64,000 bases of DNA, from NCBI GenBank assembly GCA_948847595.1, contig CAQOGY010000001.1, positions 124,001 through 188,000 on the forward strand, read 5' to 3'. This DNA is from an uncultured Bacteroides sp. (lineage in GTDB: Bacteria > Bacteroidota > Bacteroidia > Bacteroidales > Bacteroidaceae). Position 1 is the stretch's first letter; each line of letters opens with the position of its first letter. Below, in pieces: positions 26,195 through 34,820 of this stretch. A program made the translations under genes and the position numbers. Under the pieces are notes generated by a model. It was not told the DNA's origin and did no database searches. It was given only the letters and a program-made list of their open reading frames with translations.

Positions 26195-26770
26195 TTGAAC
26201 TACAAAGAACTATTTAACATAGCAATGAAACTGATTTCCTCTCCGGCCAAGGCTTGGGAGGAAATTTCTATGGAAGAGGATAGGCGAAAAGTATATATGG
26301 CTTTTGTCTATCCTATGATTGGTTTATGCGGTCTGTCCGTGTTCATCGGTTCATTACTGACGAATGGGTGGGGTGGTCCGCAAAGTTTCCAGATAGCTAT
26401 GACCAATTGCTGTGCCGTAGCTGTAGCCTTGTTCGGTGGCTACTTTCTGGCTGCTTATGCCATTAATGAGATGGGGACAAGAATGTTTGGCATGCATAGC
26501 AATATGCCGCTGACACAACAGTTTGCAGGATATGCACTTGTTGTACCTTTCTTGCTTCAGATTGTAACCGGACTATTACCTGATTTTAGAATTATTGCCT
26601 GGCTGCTACAGTTTTATATCGTCTATGTAGTATGGGAAGGAGTTCCTGTGCTGATGGGAGTAGAAGAAAAACAACGATTGAGATACACCCTTTTGTCGTC
26701 TGCATTGTTAATACTATGTCCGACGGTGATTCAAATTGTGTTTAACAGACTGACGGCCATACTTAATTAA
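26195..26770 (+). CDS. YIP1-family membrane protein
   Basis: 191 residues with five hydrophobic segments (about 32-55, 66-88, 105-125, 129-150, 164-185) and the N-terminal MKLISSPAKAWEEI motif common in YIP1-like (DUF1282) proteins of Bacteroidota. Start is TTG, 2 bases after the NigD stop; an internal ATG at 26225 is the alternative, but the first ten residues (NYKELFNIAM) look like the family's normal start. Function unknown; the tight spacing implies cotranscription with smpB. Confidence 0.75.
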   Translation: MNYKELFNIAMKLISSPAKAWEEISMEEDRRKVYMAFVYPMIGLCGLSVFIGSLLTNGWGGPQSFQIAMTNCCAVAVALFGGYFLAAYAINEMGTRMFGMHSNMPLTQQFAGYALVVPFLLQIVTGLLPDFRIIAWLLQFYIVYVVWEGVPVLMGVEEKQRLRYTLLSSALLILCPTVIQIVFNRLTAILN

Positions 26771-26779
26771 TGTGTGAAG

Positions 26780-27232
26780 ATGAAACAACCCTCTGTAAAT
26801 ATTAAGAATAAACGGGCTACGTTTGATTACGAACTGATAGATACCTACACAGCAGGTATTGTACTGACCGGTACTGAAATCAAGTCCATTCGTTTGGGAA
26901 AAGCCAGCCTGGTAGATACGTTTTGTTATTTTGCGAAAGGCGAATTATGGGTGAAGAATATGCACATCGCCGAGTACTTCTATGGTTCGTACAATAATCA
27001 TACGGCGCGCAGGGAGAGGAAGTTGTTGCTTAGTAAGAAAGAATTGGAGAAACTTCAACGGGATATGAAGAATCCCGGTTTTACGGTTGTTCCCGTACGC
27101 TTGTTTATCAATGAAAAAGGTTTGGCGAAACTGGTGATCGCTTTGGCGAAAGGTAAGAAAGAATATGATAAACGAGAATCCATTAAGGAAAAAGATGACC
27201 GTAGAGATATGGCAAGAATGTTCAAACGATGA
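26780..27232 (+). CDS. smpB: SsrA-binding protein SmpB
   Basis: 150-residue partner of tmRNA in rescue of stalled ribosomes. The family patterns are DTYTAGIVLTGTEIKSIR (about residues 20-37), the LWVKNMHIAEY strand and the basic C-terminal tail DDRRDMARMFKR that enters the ribosomal mRNA channel. The ATG at 26780 fits the family start; a GTG two codons upstream is possible. The ssrA gene itself is not in the window. It lies 9 bases after the YIP1-like gene and 13 before metH. Confidence 0.94.
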   Translation: MKQPSVNIKNKRATFDYELIDTYTAGIVLTGTEIKSIRLGKASLVDTFCYFAKGELWVKNMHIAEYFYGSYNNHTARRERKLLLSKKELEKLQRDMKNPGFTVVPVRLFINEKGLAKLVIALAKGKKEYDKRESIKEKDDRRDMARMFKR

Positions 27233-27245
27233 CATGATAGGATAA

Positions 27246-29993
27246 ATGAAAAAGACTATTTCGCAGATCGTATCCGAGCGCATCCTTATTTTGGATGGAG
27301 CAATGGGTACCATGATTCAACAATATAATCTCAAAGAAGAAGATTTTCGTGGTGAACGTTTCGCGCATATTCCCGGACAGTTGAAAGGGAATAATGACTT
27401 GTTGTGTCTGACACGTCCCGATGTGATTCGGGATATTCACCGTAAATACCTGGAAGCAGGCGCGGACATTATTGAAACCAATACATTCAGTTCGACCACT
27501 GTTTCTATGGCCGATTATCACGTAGAAGAATATGTGCGTGAAATGAATCTTGCCGCAGTGAAGCTAGCCCGTGAACTTGCGGACGAATATACTGCAAAGA
27601 ATCCCGACAAACCCCGTTTTGTAGCCGGCTCCGTAGGGCCTACGAACAAAACCTGCTCCATGAGCCCCGACGTGAACAATCCGGCTTACCGTGCTTTGAG
27701 CTACGACGAACTGGCCGCCGCCTATCAGCAACAGATGGAAGCAATGCTTGAGGGTGGGGTAGACGCCATTCTGATTGAAACGATATTTGATACGCTGAAT
27801 GCGAAAGCGGCTATTTTTGCCGCTGAACAGGCAATGAAAGCGACAGGTGTTGAAGTACCTGTCATGTTATCAGTGACTGTATCCGATATTGGCGGACGTA
27901 CTCTGTCAGGACAAACATTGGAAGCATTTCTCGCTTCCGTACAGCATGCCAATATTTTCTCTGTCGGCCTGAACTGCTCGTTCGGTGCCCGTCAGTTGAA
28001 ACCTTTCCTTGAGCAATTGGCAGCCCGTGCACCTTATTATATTAGTGCCTATCCAAATGCCGGATTACCGAACAGCCTCGGTAAGTACGACCAGACACCT
28101 GCGGATATGGCTCACGAAGTGAAAGAGTATATTGACGAAGGATTAATCAATATTATCGGTGGTTGCTGTGGAACGACAGACGCCTACATTGCCGAATATT
28201 CAGCCCTGATAGAAGGTGCTCAACCACACGTCCCGGCTGCAAAACCGGATTGTATGTGGCTTTCCGGCCTTGAACTGCTGGAAGTGAAACCGGAAATTAA
28301 TTTTGTGAATGTCGGCGAACGTTGTAACGTAGCCGGTTCACGTAAATTCCTTCGTCTTATCAATGAAAAGAAATACGATGAAGCTCTTTCCATCGCCCGC
28401 CAACAGGTAGAAGACGGAGCTTTGGTGATCGACGTCAATATGGACGACGGTCTATTGGATGCCAAGACCGAGATGACTACCTTCCTGAACCTTATCATGT
28501 CCGAACCGGAAATAGCCCGTGTCCCGGTTATGATTGATTCATCCAAATGGGAAGTGATTGTTGCCGGATTGAAATGCCTGCAAGGTAAGTCAATCGTTAA
28601 CTCTATTTCTTTGAAAGAAGGGGAAGAAGTATTCCTCGAACATGCCCGGACTATCAAACAATATGGAGCTGCCGCTGTCGTAATGGCTTTTGATGAAAAA
28701 GGCCAGGCGGATACGGCCGCCCGCAAGATAGAGGTGTGCCAACGTGCATACCGCCTGTTGGTCGACAAAGTCAATTTTAATCCCCATGATATTATCTTCG
28801 ACCCCAATGTGCTCGCCGTAGCTACGGGAATCGAAGAACATAACAACTATGCGGTAGACTTCATTGAAGCTACCGGATGGATTAAGAAAAACCTTCCCGG
28901 TGCGCATATCAGTGGTGGAGTAAGTAACCTTTCTTTCTCTTTCCGTGGCAATAACTATATCCGTGAAGCCATGCATGCCGTGTTCCTTTATCATGCCATT
29001 CAGCAAGGAATGGATATGGGAATTGTGAATCCGGGAACTTCCGTGCTTTATAGCGATATTCCGACAGATGTACTGGAGAAGATTGAAGATGTCGTTTTGA
29101 ACCGTCGTCCCGATGCTGCGGAGCGTCTTATCGAACTGGCGGAATCTCTGAAAGCCACCATGAGCGGAGCAGCGGGTGAATCGGCTGTCAAGCAGGATGC
29201 TTGGAGAGAAGGCTCTGTTCAGGAACGTTTGAAATACGCTTTGATGAAAGGGATTGGCGATTTTCTCGAACAGGATTTGGCAGAAGCCCTGCCACTATAT
29301 GATAAAGCGGTCAATGTGATTGAAGGCCCGTTGATGGATGGGATGAATTATGTCGGTGAACTTTTCGGAGCAGGTAAGATGTTTCTTCCGCAAGTAGTAA
29401 AGACTGCGCGGACAATGAAGAAAGCCGTTGCTATCCTTCAGCCTGTCATTGAATCGGAGAAAACAGATGGAGCAACCTCTGCCGGAAAAATATTACTTGC
29501 TACCGTGAAAGGAGACGTGCACGATATCGGAAAGAATATCGTTGCCGTGGTGATGGCCTGCAACGGTTATGATATTGTTGACTTAGGAGTGATGGTGCCC
29601 GCAGAAACAATCGTTCAGCGTGCTATTGAAGAAAAGGTGGACATGATTGGACTGAGCGGTCTGATAACTCCTTCTCTGGAAGAAATGGCTCACGTAGCCG
29701 TTGAATTGGAAAAGGCAGGACTGGATATACCTCTTCTGATTGGAGGAGCTACCACTTCAAAGATGCACACTGCATTGAAGATCGCCCCTGTATATCATGC
29801 TCCGGTGGTGCACCTCAAAGATGCGTCATTGAATGCGGGTGTTGCCGCCAAACTGCTGAATCCGCAGACGAGAGCCGAACTGGTGAATGAATTGAAAACT
29901 GAATATGAGGCACTTCGTGAAAAGAGCGGCTTGATGAAGCGTGAAACCGTTTCATTGGAAGAAGCACAGAAAAATAAGTTGAACCTATTTTAA
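27246..29993 (+). CDS. metH: Cobalamin-dependent methionine synthase, without reactivation domain
   Basis: 915 residues, cytoplasmic; transfers the methyl group of methyltetrahydrofolate to homocysteine through cobalamin. The homocysteine domain (about 1-325) has zinc ligands in GLNCSFGA and GGCCGT. The pterin domain (about 345-610) contains NVGERCNVAGSRKF. The cobalamin cap and binding domains (about 640-890) carry the lower-ligand motif GDVHDIGKN near residue 757. The protein stops just after the cobalamin domain. The E. coli enzyme (about 1227 residues) continues with an AdoMet/flavodoxin reactivation domain, absent here. It is cotranscribed with smpB. Confidence 0.94.
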   Translation: MKKTISQIVSERILILDGAMGTMIQQYNLKEEDFRGERFAHIPGQLKGNNDLLCLTRPDVIRDIHRKYLEAGADIIETNTFSSTTVSMADYHVEEYVREMNLAAVKLARELADEYTAKNPDKPRFVAGSVGPTNKTCSMSPDVNNPAYRALSYDELAAAYQQQMEAMLEGGVDAILIETIFDTLNAKAAIFAAEQAMKATGVEVPVMLSVTVSDIGGRTLSGQTLEAFLASVQHANIFSVGLNCSFGARQLKPFLEQLAARAPYYISAYPNAGLPNSLGKYDQTPADMAHEVKEYIDEGLINIIGGCCGTTDAYIAEYSALIEGAQPHVPAAKPDCMWLSGLELLEVKPEINFVNVGERCNVAGSRKFLRLINEKKYDEALSIARQQVEDGALVIDVNMDDGLLDAKTEMTTFLNLIMSEPEIARVPVMIDSSKWEVIVAGLKCLQGKSIVNSISLKEGEEVFLEHARTIKQYGAAAVVMAFDEKGQADTAARKIEVCQRAYRLLVDKVNFNPHDIIFDPNVLAVATGIEEHNNYAVDFIEATGWIKKNLPGAHISGGVSNLSFSFRGNNYIREAMHAVFLYHAIQQGMDMGIVNPGTSVLYSDIPTDVLEKIEDVVLNRRPDAAERLIELAESLKATMSGAAGESAVKQDAWREGSVQERLKYALMKGIGDFLEQDLAEALPLYDKAVNVIEGPLMDGMNYVGELFGAGKMFLPQVVKTARTMKKAVAILQPVIESEKTDGATSAGKILLATVKGDVHDIGKNIVAVVMACNGYDIVDLGVMVPAETIVQRAIEEKVDMIGLSGLITPSLEEMAHVAVELEKAGLDIPLLIGGATTSKMHTALKIAPVYHAPVVHLKDASLNAGVAAKLLNPQTRAELVNELKTEYEALREKSGLMKRETVSLEEAQKNKLNLF

Positions 29994-30005
29994 AACATTA
30001 CCACA

Positions 30006-30605
30006 ATGAAAAAGATTTTCTCTTTCCTGTGTCTGTTCATGGTAGTAACTGCTATGATGTCATGTTCTTCTGCAAAAGAAGAAAAAGGAACGTCCGAGAC
30101 CGGAAATGCTGCATTGGATAATATCTTCGAGCGCAAAAGCGTGCGTACTTATCTGAATAAAGGAGTGGAGAAAGAGAAAATCGACTTGATGCTTCGTGCC
30201 GGAATGGCTGCACCTTCGGGAAAGGATGTCCGTCCTTGGGAGTTTGTCGTAGTGACCGACCGTGCCAGACTGGATTCGATGGCTGCCGCACTTCCTTATG
30301 CCAAAATGTTGACGCAGGCTCGCAATGCCATTGTTGTTTGCGGGGACTCTGCACGCTCATCCTATTGGTATCTGGACTGTTCCGCTGCCACCCAGAATAT
30401 TCTGCTTGCTGCCGAAAGCCTGGGATTGGGGGCTGTATGGACGGCAGCTTATCCTTATAAAGATCGTATGCAGGTAGTACGCAAGTATACCGGGCTTCCG
30501 GAGAATATTCTTCCGCTTTGTGTCATTCCTTTCGGCTATCCGGCTACAAAAGAGAACCCGAAACAGAAATTTGACGAGAAAAAGATACATTATAATCAGT
30601 ATTAG
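30006..30605 (+). CDS. Nitroreductase-family lipoprotein
   Basis: 199 residues with an FMN-dependent nitroreductase fold: FERKSVRTY (about 37-45), GMAAPSGKDVRPWEFVVV (about 68-85), a SAATQNILLAAESLGLGAVW helix and a C-terminal IPFGYPA. Residues 1-20 form a lipoprotein signal with Cys in MMSCSSAKE, so the enzyme is probably exported, which is unusual for a nitroreductase. It starts 12 bases after metH. The natural substrate is unknown. Confidence 0.85.
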   Translation: MKKIFSFLCLFMVVTAMMSCSSAKEEKGTSETGNAALDNIFERKSVRTYLNKGVEKEKIDLMLRAGMAAPSGKDVRPWEFVVVTDRARLDSMAAALPYAKMLTQARNAIVVCGDSARSSYWYLDCSAATQNILLAAESLGLGAVWTAAYPYKDRMQVVRKYTGLPENILPLCVIPFGYPATKENPKQKFDEKKIHYNQY

Positions 30606-30616
30606 TAAACAAAAGT

Positions 30617-30646
30617 TTTGTCTTTTCAATAAATTCCTTACATTTG
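30617..30646 (+). promoter_or_regulatory. Promoter of the symporter operon
   Basis: TTTG (30617-30620) and TACATTTG (30639-30646) are spaced by 18 bases, a near-ideal Bacteroides promoter. The 41-residue ORF starts 30 bases downstream. Confidence 0.72.
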
Positions 30647-30676
30647 CGACTTAATTGATTAAAATCTGATACGCAA

Positions 30677-30802
30677 ATGTTTGGAATAGAAGACCCTTTT
30701 ATCATTATGCCATACCTGCTTTCGGTGGTATGCGTGATTTTTGCTGCCTGGTTTGGGCTGAAATATTGGAATAAGGACGATGAAAAAGACGAAACACGAT
30801 GA
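30677..30802 (+). CDS. Symporter small accessory protein (41 residues)
   Basis: MFGIEDPFIIMPYLLSVVCV begins a single-helix protein with a charged tail (WNKDDEKDETR). Very short proteins of this form are found directly ahead of sodium:solute symporter genes, and its stop overlaps the symporter start as ATGA, so translation is coupled. It probably stabilises or modulates the transporter in the inner membrane. It was found by eye because it is too short for common ORF cut-offs. A good promoter lies 30 bases upstream. Confidence 0.8.
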   Translation: MFGIEDPFIIMPYLLSVVCVIFAAWFGLKYWNKDDEKDETR

Positions 30803-32352
30803 ATACATTTACACTTGGACTGATTGTGATAGCTTATCTGCTGTCACTTGCCTATCTTGGCTTTTTAGGATATAAGAAAACGACGTCTACCAGTGACTAT
30901 CTGGTGGGGGGACGACAGATGAATCCTATTGTGATGGCACTTTCTTATGGTGCTACGTTTATTTCCGCATCTGCTATCGTGGGTTTTGGTGGTGTGGCTG
31001 CTGCTTTCGGAATGGGTATCCAGTGGTTGTGTTTCCTTAATATGTTTATCGGCGTTGTCATTGCCTTCATTTTCTTCGGGTTACGCACCCGGCGTATGGG
31101 GGCAAAACTAAACGTGAGTACTTTCCCTCAATTATTAGGGCGGCATTTCCGTTCACGTAATATACAGGTATTTATTGCCGCCGTTATTTTCATTGGGATG
31201 CCACTTTATGCGGCAGTTGTAATGAAAGGCGGAGCGGTATTTATTGAGCAGATTTTTCAAATAGACTTCAATATTTCCTTATTGATATTTACATTGGTGA
31301 TTGCCGCTTATGTTATTGCCGGCGGTATGAAAGGTGTAATGTACACAGATGCTTTACAGGCAGTTATCATGTTTGGGTGTATGCTGTTTCTGTTGTTCTC
31401 TCTATATCAGGTACTTGAAATGAACTTTGTGGAGGCTAATAAAGAATTGACTGCCATTGCTCCGTTAGTTCCGGAAAAGTTTAAGGCATTGGGGCATCAG
31501 GGATGGACGGCTATGCCTGTGACGGGTTCTCCACAATGGTATTCATTGGTAACTTCTCTTATATTAGGAGTTGGAATCGGCTGTCTTGCGCAACCGCAGC
31601 TAGTAGTTCGTTTTATGACGGTGGAGAGTAGCAAGCAGTTGAACCGTGGTGTGTTTATCGGTTGTTTCTTTCTGATTATAACGGTAGGCGCTATCTATCA
31701 TGCCGGGGCATTAAGCAATCTTTTTTTCCTGAAAACAGAAGGGGCGGTTGCAACGGAAGTGGTGCAGGATATTGATAAGATTATTCCCTACTTTATTAAT
31801 AAGGCAATGCCCGACTGGTTTGCCGCACTCTTTATGTTGTGCATCCTTTCAGCCAGTATGTCTACCCTTAGCTCACAGTTCCATACGATGGGAGCTTCGG
31901 TAGGTTCAGATATTTATGGAACTTATAAGCCGCGCTCACGGGGTAAACTAACGAATGTAATCCGTCTTGGCGTATTATTCTCTATTTTAGTCAGCTATAT
32001 TATTTGTTATATGCTGCCCCATGACATTATCGCCCGTGGAACTTCTATCTTTATGGGAATCTGTGCGGCTGCTTTCCTTCCTGCTTATTTCTGTGCTTTG
32101 TATTGGAAGAAAGCTACCAAGCAGGGTGTAATGGCAAGTCTTTGGGTAGGAACAGTCGGGAGTTTGTTTGCTCTCGTATTCCTTCATCAGAAAGAATCTG
32201 CCGCATTGGGTATCTGCAAGGCTTTGTTCGGACGGGATGTATTGATTACCACTTATCCTTTTCCGGTCATTGACCCGATATTGTTTGCTCTGCCTTTATC
32301 GGTGTTGGCTATTGTCGTGGTTAGTTTGGTAACCTACAAAAATAAGTATTAA
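30799..32352 (+). CDS. Sodium:solute symporter (SSS family)
   Basis: Inner-membrane sodium-coupled transporter of 517 residues with about 13 helices. The N-terminal stretch YLVGGRQM and GATFISASAIVGFGG (about 35-70) is the family signature; the SASMSTLSSQFHTMGAS segment near 350 contains the usual Na2-site serines. The substrate (a sugar, organic acid, amino acid or vitamin) cannot be told from sequence. It overlaps the small accessory gene by 4 bases. It ends 10 bases from the convergent MltF-like gene with no visible terminator. Confidence 0.9.
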   Translation: MNTFTLGLIVIAYLLSLAYLGFLGYKKTTSTSDYLVGGRQMNPIVMALSYGATFISASAIVGFGGVAAAFGMGIQWLCFLNMFIGVVIAFIFFGLRTRRMGAKLNVSTFPQLLGRHFRSRNIQVFIAAVIFIGMPLYAAVVMKGGAVFIEQIFQIDFNISLLIFTLVIAAYVIAGGMKGVMYTDALQAVIMFGCMLFLLFSLYQVLEMNFVEANKELTAIAPLVPEKFKALGHQGWTAMPVTGSPQWYSLVTSLILGVGIGCLAQPQLVVRFMTVESSKQLNRGVFIGCFFLIITVGAIYHAGALSNLFFLKTEGAVATEVVQDIDKIIPYFINKAMPDWFAALFMLCILSASMSTLSSQFHTMGASVGSDIYGTYKPRSRGKLTNVIRLGVLFSILVSYIICYMLPHDIIARGTSIFMGICAAAFLPAYFCALYWKKATKQGVMASLWVGTVGSLFALVFLHQKESAALGICKALFGRDVLITTYPFPVIDPILFALPLSVLAIVVVSLVTYKNKY

Positions 32353-32362
32353 GTTACTTTCT

Positions 32363-33763
32363 TTACGCTTTGATTTTCTTTTTGTAAGATTCATAGCGTG
32401 ACATAATGTCGCGAACGAAATTGTAAGTCTCTATGCCACGGAAGTAACCGTTCTTACAAACGGGGTCGGTGAAGTATTCTTCATTGCTTTTGAGTAAGAT
32501 GAAGTTTTCTACATTATCTTTCCATACCAGTTTGTTCTTCCCGTATTTCTCGGCTAGTGCCATGGCATCGTAAATATGTCCTAGACCGGCATTGTAGGAA
32601 GCGAGGATAAAGTTGAGACGTTCCTCTTTATCGGGAATCATACTGAAACTACGGTCGGTAGCAGTAATATACTTGATGGCAGCCTTAACGCTCTCTTCCG
32701 GATTTTGTTCTTTTCCTGATGGCACTCCCATTGCCCGGGCAGTGGCGGGCATTAGTTGCATGAGTCCTTTGGCACCTGCCCAGGATACGGCAGTTGTGTC
32801 AAAATTGGATTCCGTATAAGCCAAAGACGCCAGTAAACGCCAATCCCATCCGATGTCTTTGGAATACTTCTTGAATAGATCATCATAATGGGAAATCTTT
32901 CCCTCTCTCAATGAAAGGATAGGAGAGTGGGGCATCATTTTACTATTTTCAAAGTAACGTTTCATACTGGCTGTATAAGCAGGAGAAGTCATGTTCTCCT
33001 GATGCCATTTAGTGGCGGCTGTGGCTAGTTCCGGGCTGCCTTTCCGTACTGCCCAGGAAGAACGCTGGTCGAAGCTGATAGACAGGTTTATATCCAGATT
33101 GGGATAATACGTCTTATTAAGTTTTGCCAAATCATTGTCGGCTACCGTGTATGGTATTTTACCTTGCGCCACTTGTGTGATCAAGTCCTCAATAGTGATA
33201 CTGTCATTGTTCACTTCATGGATTTGGATGCCGCCGCCCAGTTCGTTGTTCAGGTTGACAAGGCGGTCATAATACTTTCCGGGTTTCACATAGACATCTT
33301 TTCCAATCAGTTCGGTGACATCTTTCAAAGGTTTCTGCTTACCTCTCCCTTGCTGGACAATAACCTGATGGGTAATCACGTCTTCCCCACAATAAAGGAG
33401 ACTGTCTTTCCATTCTTTGGTGATAGGCAGATTGTAGGCAATCATGTCTCCCTCGCCTGCCAGCAATTTCCGAATCAGTTCGTCAACGCTGTTAGCTACT
33501 TCGATTCTGAGCTTTAATCCCAGGCTTTTGGCAAATTGTTCGCTGAGTTCATACTGGAAACCCATTTCCTGTCCCCGGTATATGAAATAGGAAGTGGAAC
33601 TGTATAATGTCAATACAACCAATTCACCGCTATCTTTTATCTGTGGAAGATCGTGGACGGATTCATCCGTCTTACTATGCTGCTTATTCCGGCATCCGAT
33701 TACGCAACAGAATAACACAAGGAATAAAGGGATAATCAGTGTCCTGACATTCATATCTGACAT
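32363..33763 (-). CDS. mltF: MltF-like membrane-bound lytic transglycosylase
   Basis: About 466 residues. A lipoprotein signal (Cys in FCCVIGCRNK), a periplasmic solute-binding domain of type SBP_bac_3 (about 45-265) and a C-terminal SLT lysozyme-like domain (about 290-440) with catalytic Glu in AYTESNFD and the GAKGLMQLMPATA motif. This architecture is that of MltF, which cleaves peptidoglycan to 1,6-anhydro-muropeptides. The ATG at 33761-33763 is used rather than the TTG at 33781. It is cotranscribed with uridine kinase upstream. Confidence 0.9.
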   Translation of the reverse strand: MSDMNVRTLIIPLFLVLFCCVIGCRNKQHSKTDESVHDLPQIKDSGELVVLTLYSSTSYFIYRGQEMGFQYELSEQFAKSLGLKLRIEVANSVDELIRKLLAGEGDMIAYNLPITKEWKDSLLYCGEDVITHQVIVQQGRGKQKPLKDVTELIGKDVYVKPGKYYDRLVNLNNELGGGIQIHEVNNDSITIEDLITQVAQGKIPYTVADNDLAKLNKTYYPNLDINLSISFDQRSSWAVRKGSPELATAATKWHQENMTSPAYTASMKRYFENSKMMPHSPILSLREGKISHYDDLFKKYSKDIGWDWRLLASLAYTESNFDTTAVSWAGAKGLMQLMPATARAMGVPSGKEQNPEESVKAAIKYITATDRSFSMIPDKEERLNFILASYNAGLGHIYDAMALAEKYGKNKLVWKDNVENFILLKSNEEYFTDPVCKNGYFRGIETYNFVRDIMSRYESYKKKIKA

Positions 33764-33791
33764 TTTGTTTTTAACTTTCAACTCTCCATTC

Positions 33792-34403
33792 TCAACTCTT
33801 CAAGTGTTTCTTGATATACATGGTCAGTATATCAATAGCCACTTTATTGCTGCCGCCTTCCGGTACGATAAGGTCGGCATAGCGTTTGCATGGTTCGATG
33901 AATTGCTGGTGCATTGGTTTCAGAACCCGTGTGTAGCGTTCCATTACAGCTTCGGCAGTACGTCCGCGTTCTACAACGTCTCTTTGGATAACGCGTATCA
34001 GCCGTTCATCGGGATCGGCATCTACGAATATTTTAAGATCCATCATATTACGTAGTTTCTTGTCACACAAGGCAAGAATACCTTCGATGATAACTACTTC
34101 GCGCGGTTCGATATGAATCGTTTCGGGTTGGCGGGTGCAGGTCAGATAGGAATAGGTAGGCTGTTCGATACTCTTTCCTTCTTTCAGCGTCATGACATGT
34201 TTGGAGAGCAGGCTCCATTCAAATGCGTCCGGATGGTCAAAATTAATATTCTGGCGCTCTTCGACAGGGACATGACTACTGTCTTTGTAGTATGAATCCT
34301 GAGGTAATAATACTACTTCTCCTGCGGGGAGACTTTCTACGATTTTTCGTACGACGGTGGTCTTTCCGGAGCCAGTTCCACCTGCAATTCCTATAATTAA
34401 CAT
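33792..34403 (-). CDS. udk: Uridine kinase
   Basis: 203 residues; ATP- or GTP-dependent phosphorylation of uridine and cytidine in pyrimidine salvage. The P-loop GGTGSGKTT lies at residues 7-15, with NFDHPDAFEW and the VIIEGILAL strand characteristic of the family. The ATG giving MLIIGIAGG fits the family; the 42-base longer frame is rejected. An MltF-like gene follows 28 bases downstream, joined by a GAGTTGA-rich stretch. Confidence 0.93.
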   Translation of the reverse strand: MLIIGIAGGTGSGKTTVVRKIVESLPAGEVVLLPQDSYYKDSSHVPVEERQNINFDHPDAFEWSLLSKHVMTLKEGKSIEQPTYSYLTCTRQPETIHIEPREVVIIEGILALCDKKLRNMMDLKIFVDADPDERLIRVIQRDVVERGRTAEAVMERYTRVLKPMHQQFIEPCKRYADLIVPEGGSNKVAIDILTMYIKKHLKS

Positions 34404-34469
34404 CTCTTTAAGTGTATATTTAAACCAAATAGAGTAAATTTGCATTGTTTATGCAAAGTATTAACAAGA

Positions 34470-34477
34470 CAAATATA
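34470..34477 (-). promoter_or_regulatory. -7 element for udk
   Basis: Minus-strand TATATTTG, an exact TAnnTTTG match, about 67 bases before the udk ATG. Confidence 0.4.
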
Positions 34478-34504
34478 GAAACAATTCATTAAAATAACAA
34501 CGTA

Positions 34505-34804
34505 ATGGTAAAACACATTGTATTATTTAAGTTAAAAGACGAAGTTTCTGCCGAAGAGAAGCGGGCAGTTATGACAAAATTCAAGGAAGCAATAGAAGCG
34601 CTTCCTGCTAAAATCTCCGTGATCCGGAAAGTGGAAGTCGGATTGAACATGAATCCCGGAGAAACGTGGAATATAGCTCTTTATAGTGAGTTTGATACTC
34701 TGGAAGACGTGAAATACTATGCGACGCATCCCGACCATGTGGCTGCCGGTAAGATTCTGGCTGATACAAAGGAAAGCCGTGCGTGTGTAGATTATGAATT
34801 ATAA
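34505..34804 (+). CDS. Dabb-family stress-responsive alpha/beta barrel protein
   Basis: 99-residue cytoplasmic protein with the dimeric alpha/beta barrel (Dabb) pattern: MVKHIVLFKLK at the start, EVGLNMNPGETWNIALYSEFD in the middle and THPDHVAAG near the end. The family is widespread and mostly uncharacterised. It is followed by the DsbD-family gene 17 bases downstream. Confidence 0.85.
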   Translation: MVKHIVLFKLKDEVSAEEKRAVMTKFKEAIEALPAKISVIRKVEVGLNMNPGETWNIALYSEFDTLEDVKYYATHPDHVAAGKILADTKESRACVDYEL

Positions 34805-34820
34805 CCCCCCAATTATTAAA

